DNA of 64,000 nucleotides from Limnohabitans sp. 2KL-27 (GTDB lineage: Bacteria; Pseudomonadota; Gammaproteobacteria; Burkholderiales; Burkholderiaceae_C): positions 1 to 64,000 of the forward strand of contig NZ_CXOP01000001.1 in NCBI RefSeq assembly GCF_001269345.1, read 5' to 3'. The notes under the pieces are model-generated. The model saw only the letters and a list, made by a program, of their open reading frames with translations, was not told the DNA's origin and ran no database searches. Shown piece after piece: positions 62,497-64,000 of the stretch (positions are counted from its first letter, which is position 1; each line of letters begins with the position of its first letter). A program made the translations under genes and the position numbers.

Positions 62497-63519
62497 TCAA
62501 TGCCACTGAGGGGCGTCCAGGCCCGCGAGACCCTGCCGATAGGCCGCTGGTGTGGTGCCGGTCCAGCTTCTGAAGGCCCGGATGAAGGAGTTGCTTTCCT
62601 GAAAGCCCAGCAGCCAGGAAATCTCTGCGGCTGAAATACCGGTGCGGCTGAGGTAATGCTGCGCCAGCGCTTGCCGCACCTCGCTGAGCACTTCTTGAAA
62701 CCCGACCGATTCGTTGGCCAACTGCCGCTGCAAGGATCGCTTGCTCATCGCCAGTTGTTGGGCCACGGACTCGATGCTGCTGATGCCTGCGGGCAGCGAC
62801 TCCAGCAACACAGCCCTGACCCGCTCGCGCAGGCTCGCTTGTGCATCCAACTCAGAAAGTCGGCTGTTGAGTGCCGGCTCAAACGCTGCCCACATGGCCA
62901 TGTTGTCGGTCAAGAAAGGCTTGCGTCCATCCTGCGTCGAAAACGTGATCTGGATCTGCTCTGAGGCACCCAAAGCGCAACCCAGATAGGCTTGGTAGGG
63001 GGCAAGATTCAAGGGCAAATCCGGTACAGAGGCCGCCAAGGGCTCGATGCGCTCGCGCGTGCCCAGCCGCGCCAGTTGCGTGAAGAACGCCAGTTCTGAC
63101 ACCCCCAAGCTGCGGGGGATCGGCCCGGCACTCCCGTAGCAGCTGAGCGTGACTTGCGTGCGGTCTGCGCGGATGTCGACCACCATGTGCAAAGGGCACA
63201 TGAGGCGTTTGTAATGCGCCAGCCGCTGCAACGCAGTGTTCAGATCGGGACTGCACAGGCAGGCGAACATGGCCGGGTCAAAGGCCTCCACCGACATGGC
63301 CTGCGCAAGCTTCAGGGCCAGCTCGTCGCGGCCTGCGGCCTGCTCCAATCCGCGCCACAGGTCAAAGTACTGCGCGGGTGACAAACTCGCACCCCCCGGG
63401 CGTGCAAACAGATCAACCGGCAAACGCGCCATGCTCAGCACATCAGCGGGGGCATAACCCATGTCCAAGATGAGCAGTTTCCAACCCATCTGCAAGGCAA
63501 AGCGTGTGGCCTGTTTCAC
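62497..63519 (-). CDS. AraC-family transcriptional regulator
   Basis: A 340-residue regulator with an N-terminal ligand-type domain as in the OruR/ArgR-like AraC group, and a C-terminal double HTH (IESVAQQLAMSKRSLQRQLANES, ISAAEISWLLGFQESNSFIRAFRSWTGTTPAAYRQ). It starts with GTG. It precedes the small membrane protein gene in the same direction. Effector not known. Confidence 0.9.
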   Translation of the reverse strand: MKQATRFALQMGWKLLILDMGYAPADVLSMARLPVDLFARPGGASLSPAQYFDLWRGLEQAAGRDELALKLAQAMSVEAFDPAMFACLCSPDLNTALQRLAHYKRLMCPLHMVVDIRADRTQVTLSCYGSAGPIPRSLGVSELAFFTQLARLGTRERIEPLAASVPDLPLNLAPYQAYLGCALGASEQIQITFSTQDGRKPFLTDNMAMWAAFEPALNSRLSELDAQASLRERVRAVLLESLPAGISSIESVAQQLAMSKRSLQRQLANESVGFQEVLSEVRQALAQHYLSRTGISAAEISWLLGFQESNSFIRAFRSWTGTTPAAYRQGLAGLDAPQWH

Positions 63520-63570
63520 GGTGAGGGCCTTTCTGGCACAAGGGCGTGAGGTGATTGGCGTAGGTCAAGG

Positions 63571-64000
63571 CTACTTGGCTTGGCTCAGGATGGCCATGTC
63601 AAACAGGCGGTCCCCCAAATATTTTCGGATGAACATCAAGGGCTTGGCCATTTTGCCGATGACGTAACGGGTTTTGGGTCGGCGCGAGCGCACAGCCTCC
63701 AGTATGGCATCGGCCACCACCGAGGGCGGCGAGGCGGCGCCCGCTTGGGCATACGTGCTGCGCATGGCCTTGGCCATGCCCTGCGCCATGGCTTGGTAAG
63801 GGCCTTGGCCCGAACGCGCCAGCATGGGCTCGAGCATCACGCCGCCCCATTCGGTGGCAATCACACCGGGCTCGATGATGACCACTTGGATACCGAAAGG
63901 TGCCAGCTCGATGCGCAGGCAATCGCTCCAACCTTCCACCGCGTGCTTGGTGGCGTGGTACCAAGAGCCCAGCGGGGTGTACATCTTGCCGCCCATGGAC
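63571..64000 (-). CDS. Short-chain dehydrogenase/reductase, partial at the window edge
   Basis: Only the C-terminal ~142 residues lie in the window; the frame runs off the right edge. The active-site Tyr-Lys pair is in SMGGKMYTPLGSWYHATKHAVEGWSDC (YxxxK), followed by the IEPGVIATEW segment that closes the cofactor site. This marks a classical SDR. The N-terminal NAD(P) motif lies beyond the window. Substrate unknown. Confidence 0.88.
   Translation of the reverse strand, partial: SMGGKMYTPLGSWYHATKHAVEGWSDCLRIELAPFGIQVVIIEPGVIATEWGGVMLEPMLARSGQGPYQAMAQGMAKAMRSTYAQAGAASPPSVVADAILEAVRSRRPKTRYVIGKMAKPLMFIRKYLGDRLFDMAILSQAK

Overview
The window is a high-GC chromosomal segment from a betaproteobacterium, most likely Burkholderiales/Comamonadaceae. 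The evidence is the gene content and order (dxs-ispA-xseB, polA next to thrB and a BPSS1780-type membrane protein), the Bug/TctC binding proteins and LysR regulators, and the -10 elements of the TAGAAT/TACAAT type. No rRNA, tRNA, CRISPR or prophage genes were seen. Coding density is very high, with many 1-4 bp stop/start overlaps; the only gene-free stretch above 300 bp is 25486-25867, and it is filled with nested inverted repeats.

Left part (1-13.7 kb): a broken LivG-type ATPase fused to a truncated IS30 transposase marks the edge. Next comes what looks like a tungsten aldehyde-oxidation island. It holds an Aromatoleum-type aldehyde:ferredoxin oxidoreductase operon (aorA, aorB, aorC, a ThiS/MoaD-like protein and a small unknown protein), a divergent GAF/PAS/Fis-HTH regulator without an AAA+ domain, a tungstate ABC transporter (tupBCA), a ModE-like HTH/periplasmic-binding-protein regulator, and a TRAP transporter (dctP, dctQ, large dctM). 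Together these can import tungstate, build the tungsten enzyme, sense effectors and import an organic acid.

Middle part (13.8-41.3 kb): mostly housekeeping genes: isoprenoid precursors (dxs, ispA), xseB, an orphan Rieske oxygenase followed by an EamA exporter and a mercaptopyruvate sulfurtransferase, a ZIP metal transporter, a dienelactone-hydrolase-like protein, a GST, polA, thrB, a SlyD-like isomerase, uvrD carrying an in-frame palindromic repeat, guaC with an attenuator-like leader, TauE/SafE, a LysR/Bug/M20 amidohydrolase set, an alpha/beta hydrolase, a TonB-dependent receptor, an RhlE-type helicase and dcd.

Right part (41.3-64 kb): a purine salvage region with two BMP-family nucleoside-binding proteins, an adenosine/adenine deaminase, a BenE-family carrier, a BMP-type ABC importer (two permeases and a double ATPase), guanine deaminase and, further right, a probable 8-oxoguanine deaminase. 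Between these lie a small AlkD/thioredoxin/LysR cluster, an indolepyruvate oxidoreductase pair (iorA, iorB), a Bug protein, an Fnr-type regulator with a near-consensus Fnr box at its own promoter, and a glycerate 2-kinase. The right edge has a small membrane protein, an AraC-type regulator and a truncated SDR gene. The aryl-pyruvate oxidoreductase and the aldehyde oxidoreductase could both serve aromatic amino acid degradation, but they lie about 50 kb apart, so this link is inferred.
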